Source: Daphnia carinata
Taxonomy: Eukaryota > Arthropoda > Branchiopoda > Diplostraca > Daphniidae
Direction of reading: 5' to 3'
Assembly: GCF_022539665.2 (NCBI RefSeq)
Contig: NC_081335.1
Location: forward strand, 992,001-1,056,000
Length of the DNA stretch: 64,000 bases
A program made the translations under genes and the position numbers. Within the stretch, counting starts at the first letter, position 1. Each line of letters begins with the position of its first letter. A model generated the notes under the pieces. The model had not been told where the DNA came from and did not search any database. It saw only the letters and a list, made by a program, of their open reading frames with translations. Below, piece after piece: positions 60,204-64,000 of this stretch.

Positions 60204-61293
60204 TGTCGATATTACCTACACCCATATAGAATTATGTATTTGTCCCTGAATTGCTGTTGCAAGTGGCCGTGTATCCAGGGGACTGTGCACGCGTGACGTC
60301 GGTCGTGCTAAAGTCTCCATCTGCCTGGTTAAGATTTTTCTTTTACCCGAGCCAGGTGTATATATGTATCTCTACCATATTTTGTGTGTGTGTACCGTTT
60401 ACGTAGTCCCCAAAAGTGTCTTCTCATTATACACCATCGGGTCGCATAAAAAAGACATCAAATTATACACGAAAAAAAAAAATCCGAGTTTCAGAGAGCG
60501 GGGGGGGGGGGATAGGAGGAGGTGTTATTTATGCGACGCACCTCGGACTCTTGTCTATTTGAATATTTACCTTCCCCCGCACATCTTGTTCAACTCTTTT
60601 TCTTTGAATGTCTTTTAAACGATGGCCGGTCGGTCTACGGCACGATGGCTATCGAGATCATTTGATTGCTGTTATTATCGTTATTTACAAAGGCACAAAC
60701 ATTTGATGATTGAACCCTTTTTTATAGTCAGCTCCCCATCGTACGAAAACAAAAAAAACAAAAAAAAACCTCCCCCTTTTTTCTTCTTCTAGAATGAGAA
60801 AAGATGCGCTTTGAACCGATTGGATTCGGTATGGAAAGAATTTCAGCTGTTTTTCGTCAAAAAGATCGCCACCAAAAACTACTGGTGTATATATATACTC
60901 CGTATGTATTTATGTGGATAGCCAAAAGGTGTGCATAGAGGGGGGGGGGGGGGGGGGGTGAAATAGAACTATATATCTCTTTTTTTTTTTTTTTTTTTTT
61001 CTTACTTTCGGGGGCTATTTTTCCCTTCATTTTAAAAAAGGGGACTAGTGCTGCTCACAGCATCAGGAGGTGACATTGACATATCGGATATAATTTACGA
61101 CGAGTTTCGCACCTGGATCGCTCCGTTGGAGCTAGTAAGTGTTCCCATGCATGAAGGAAAGGGGGGGGGGGGAGGGTGTTTTGGGGTTTTTATTTTTTTT
61201 TTTTCTGAGCCTGAAAAAAGGGGAACCCACCGGAGAATATTTTTTGAAAAAAGTGTCGCGCTGCTTTTTGTCACACGGCAGAGAAAGTTTTCG

Positions 61294-61332
61294 AAAAAAA
61301 AAAAAAAAAAAAAAAAATCTGACGCAAATTAC

Positions 61333-61363
<31 letters not shown>
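61294..61363. repeat. Opposed A and T runs
   Basis: 24 A, an 18-base spacer and 28 T. The runs could pair as a hairpin and are also prone to length error in sequencing. Confidence 0.8.
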
Positions 61364-61366
<3 letters not shown>

Positions 61367-62692
61367 TGTGTGGCTTCGGGAAGGAAAAAAATAACACGGC
61401 ATCATGAGAGAGAGGAGGGGTTTAGCATTTCTTTTTTTTTTCCCGTGCGCATATATTTAAATCCAGTAGAAAGACTATACCCCCCATCAGTAGTTGGATG
61501 CTTGTTGACCTTAACCAGTGACCTTTTATTTTTTTCCTGATATCTTATGACTCCATACTGTTCTTGAAAAAAAAAAAAAAAAAAAACTCTTGCGGGGCCC
61601 AACATGCGTACCTATTTTTTCAATTCTCAAGTATTTACAAAAATGAACGTCTGCTACTAGAAATGGAGAGACCCCAAACTCGGGTTTTAATAGGGAGATG
61701 ATATTAGTCCGCGCTGGATACGGAGAAGAGGGAAGCATTGTAAGGGTGTAGGATGGTGATGATGATGTCGGGAATCAATAGCCATTACAAAAGCAGAAGG
61801 AAGGGGGGAGGGATCTCAGGATTGGAAGGGAAACTGCTGCTGCTGTTCGTCCGATATGAATTGGAATTAAATCACGAGGATTTCTATAGCTTCTTCGGTG
61901 CGGTAGTGGGCTTTCGTATCTCGCCAACTTCAGCTGTGCCGTTGCCAAGTCTCGTGTGACTTTTAATTGGAACGGCCCCGTTTGACAATGGCTGGGCTTG
62001 CACTGACGGAAATCATTTATACCTTTATTGTGTTTTGGGAAAAGCAGAAAAGATGATGGCCAAACAGACCACCCAGATTGAATTTTGAATACATTAAAAA
62101 CTTGTGTTTCTCTCTCTCTCTCTCTCTTGCCGATCTGTATAACTAGTTTGTTCCGTAATGGATATGCATACACGATGCATATTGATTCGGAGTGTAAGGT
62201 CCTGACCTTTCTGCTTTTCCTCAAAACGTGAGGGTCTGTTTTCGTGGGACAACTGGGAGGGGGGGGGGGTACATCAACATATTCAAGTGTTCCAATTTAA
62301 TGAAGGAACTTCCCTTTTTATAAAAAAAAATTTGTTTGGGGTGGGTTTTTAATACTTGTGGTTTTGGCTAGCAACGCTGTCGAGTGTAGCGAAATGTTTT
62401 TGAAAGAGCAGCTGTTGTTTGTGCCGTGTAACTTGTTTCTAACCCTCGTTCAGCTTTTGCTACAAGTCATGTCGTAATATCTTGGCTCGAGCCAAACCCC
62501 TTACATTTCTTTTTTTTTTTTTTCGAATGCATGTAACCCCTACAAAAGAAATGCAGAATGCGTAGTATGTAATACTTTGAACCCCTCCCGCAGTGCGAGT
62601 CTTGTGTATACATAATATAGTAAGAGAGAAAAGACATGGAATTACAACCCCCGTCCCTCTCACCTTTTAAAAAACTGTTCCAAAAAATTCCC

Positions 62693-62725
<33 letters not shown>

Positions 62726-64000
62726 CATTTGTCTTTTTCTTTTAAATGGGGTCGTTTTTGGGTTGTCCTTATACACGCAGTGGGTCAACTGTATAAACTA
62801 ATAGACCACCCCCGTAGTAAATGGTATATAGATATTTCCAAACTCAATTTCTTCTGGCTTGTTTTTTTTTTTTTGTTTTGTTTTGTTTTGTTGGATGGCC
62901 AAGAATCAAGAAAAAATGGGTCTGTTATTGGTTGCTCCATTTTCAAAGAAAAAAAAATATCTGGGCCGTTACAAGAGCACACCTGTAAAACAATGTCTTT
63001 CGTACAACTCGGGGCCATATAGCTCGCGCTCTCTGTGTATTTCCTTTATTTTTTTACGACTTCTTTTCTCGTGGATGTCGAGCGGAGGTGTCGCCCCTAT
63101 AACGCGGGACGGCCCCCCTCTCTTTTTTTTTTTTCTTCTCTATAGCATGTAACAGGGCTCAATTACCTGTTCGACACCTTGTGTGTGTGTCGTAAAAAAA
63201 AAAGGTTTCGGTCATTCGATACGTTTGTACTTTCAGTCCTCTTCCTGTCTATTTATTTTTTAATATTAGGCCTGTTTTTAAAAAAAAACATTTTGAAATT
63301 CGCGCCGAAAATTTATATTTTGAATTTTTACTTGCGTAAAACAATTCAACTTGCAGAGAAAGGTCAAATTCTAATAGAATTCCTGTTAGATCATTGTCCG
63401 TTTTTATTTTTTTTTTTTTTCAAGGAGAAATGCCGTACAATTTCCTTATTGGGAAGCAAAACTTGTGACAGTTGGATGCAATGCCGATTTGATTTATGGG
63501 CCACCAGCTTAGAAAGCAAAAAAAAAACGTTTCGTTGTCGTTTTTTTTTTTTTTCTGCAGCGTTTTCCTGTGGGATATGTTCCAGCAAATAAAAATGGTG
63601 GGGAGGGGAGTTAGAGAGAGAGAGAGAGGGTGTGATGGCATCACGGGTAAAACGTCAAGTGTCGCAGCAGCAACAGATGGCCATCTGCGTGTTAACCTCA
63701 CCAGAAACTGCATTTTTTCGGCTCGTTAAACTAAACGACTTTCTTCTTATCGAATTTATTTTTGTATCCCGCCAAAAAAAAAAAAAAGACACTTCATTGA
63801 TCAACTTCCACTCGATATCACTTTTTTCGAAATGAGTCGGAACAACAAAAAAGGTCATCCGAGGTCGACATCAATTCTCTCTACACACCTGATGGGAGTC
63901 TCTTGATCTCTCTCTGTGTAAGGGAAACGTATTGATTTAAAAAAAAAAAAAAAGTAAAATTTTATTTTATTTATTTTTTTCAACCTTTTCTTACCTGAGG

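Larger units (their letters stand above)
54209..64000. other. Downstream low-complexity region, no gene recognised
   Basis: About 9.8 kb after MPDU1 with no exon I can name. It is full of T, A and G runs: 17 G at 56952-56968, 19 G at 60940-60958, 24 A at 61294-61317 facing 28 T at 61336-61363, and 25 T at 62693-62717. A GA array lies at 60182-60203. Patches of higher complexity with splice-like edges lie near 61061-61134 and 61661-61960. The last bases contain a minus-strand donor consensus, so this may be intron of a gene beyond the right edge. Confidence 0.5.

Noticed and set aside
1-64000. tRNA, rRNA and other structured RNA genes
   Set aside because: I looked for tRNA arm consensus and found no convincing cloverleaf; no rRNA-like sequence is visible. 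A covariance-model scan would be decisive.

Overview
The window is nuclear DNA of an arthropod, most likely a branchiopod crustacean such as Daphnia. The evidence is chitin-binding RR-1 cuticle proteins, many introns of only about 50-75 bases with GT...AG ends, very tight gene spacing and animal-type gene content. Genes were rebuilt by hand from in-frame exons, splice consensus and recalled family sequences; no search was run. Except for the first gene, which leaves the window, every model closes from ATG to stop with consistent phase.

Layout. 1-666: 5' part of a secreted Asn-rich protein (-). About 1395-3640: foldback-like repeat. 4245-7464: divergent pair of RR-1 cuticle genes. 8657-12552: a large zinc-finger protein fused to a dead Merlin/IS1595-type transposase domain (-). 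12987-14205: HUS1 (+). 14312-16738: proteasome subunit PSMD3/Rpn3 (-). 17187-18367: mitochondrial ribosomal protein L9 (+). 18622-19335: riboflavin kinase (-). 19923-21900: ankyrin/SOCS-box protein (+). 22448-25558: Shark-type SH2-ankyrin-SH2 tyrosine kinase (-). 26099-31410: RNF7/SAG (+), whose 4.9 kb intron contains a complete Tret1-like sugar transporter on the other strand (26796-28911). 31681-35993: secreted VWA-like, probably GPI-anchored protein (-). 37046-39073: two-lobed TULIP lipid-binding protein (-). 39927-54208: MPDU1 (+) with two introns of 6-7 kb. 54209-64000: no gene recognised; homopolymer- and microsatellite-rich DNA with a few weak exon-like patches.

From 8.6 to 31.7 kb the genes alternate strand almost perfectly. 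Divergent pairs share start-to-start gaps of about 430-590 bases, and convergent partners have stop codons 106-550 bases apart. The functions are mostly housekeeping (DNA-damage clamp, proteasome, cullin ligase RING, mitoribosome, flavin synthesis, dolichol-mannose use) plus cuticle, sugar transport and signalling. They do not form one pathway; the order reflects compact packing.

The most interesting item is the domesticated-transposase zinc-finger gene at 8657-12552. Next come the foldback repeat, the two secreted protein families (VWA-like and TULIP), and the nested transporter. I did not find an operon-like or defence-like system, and none is expected in this kind of genome.
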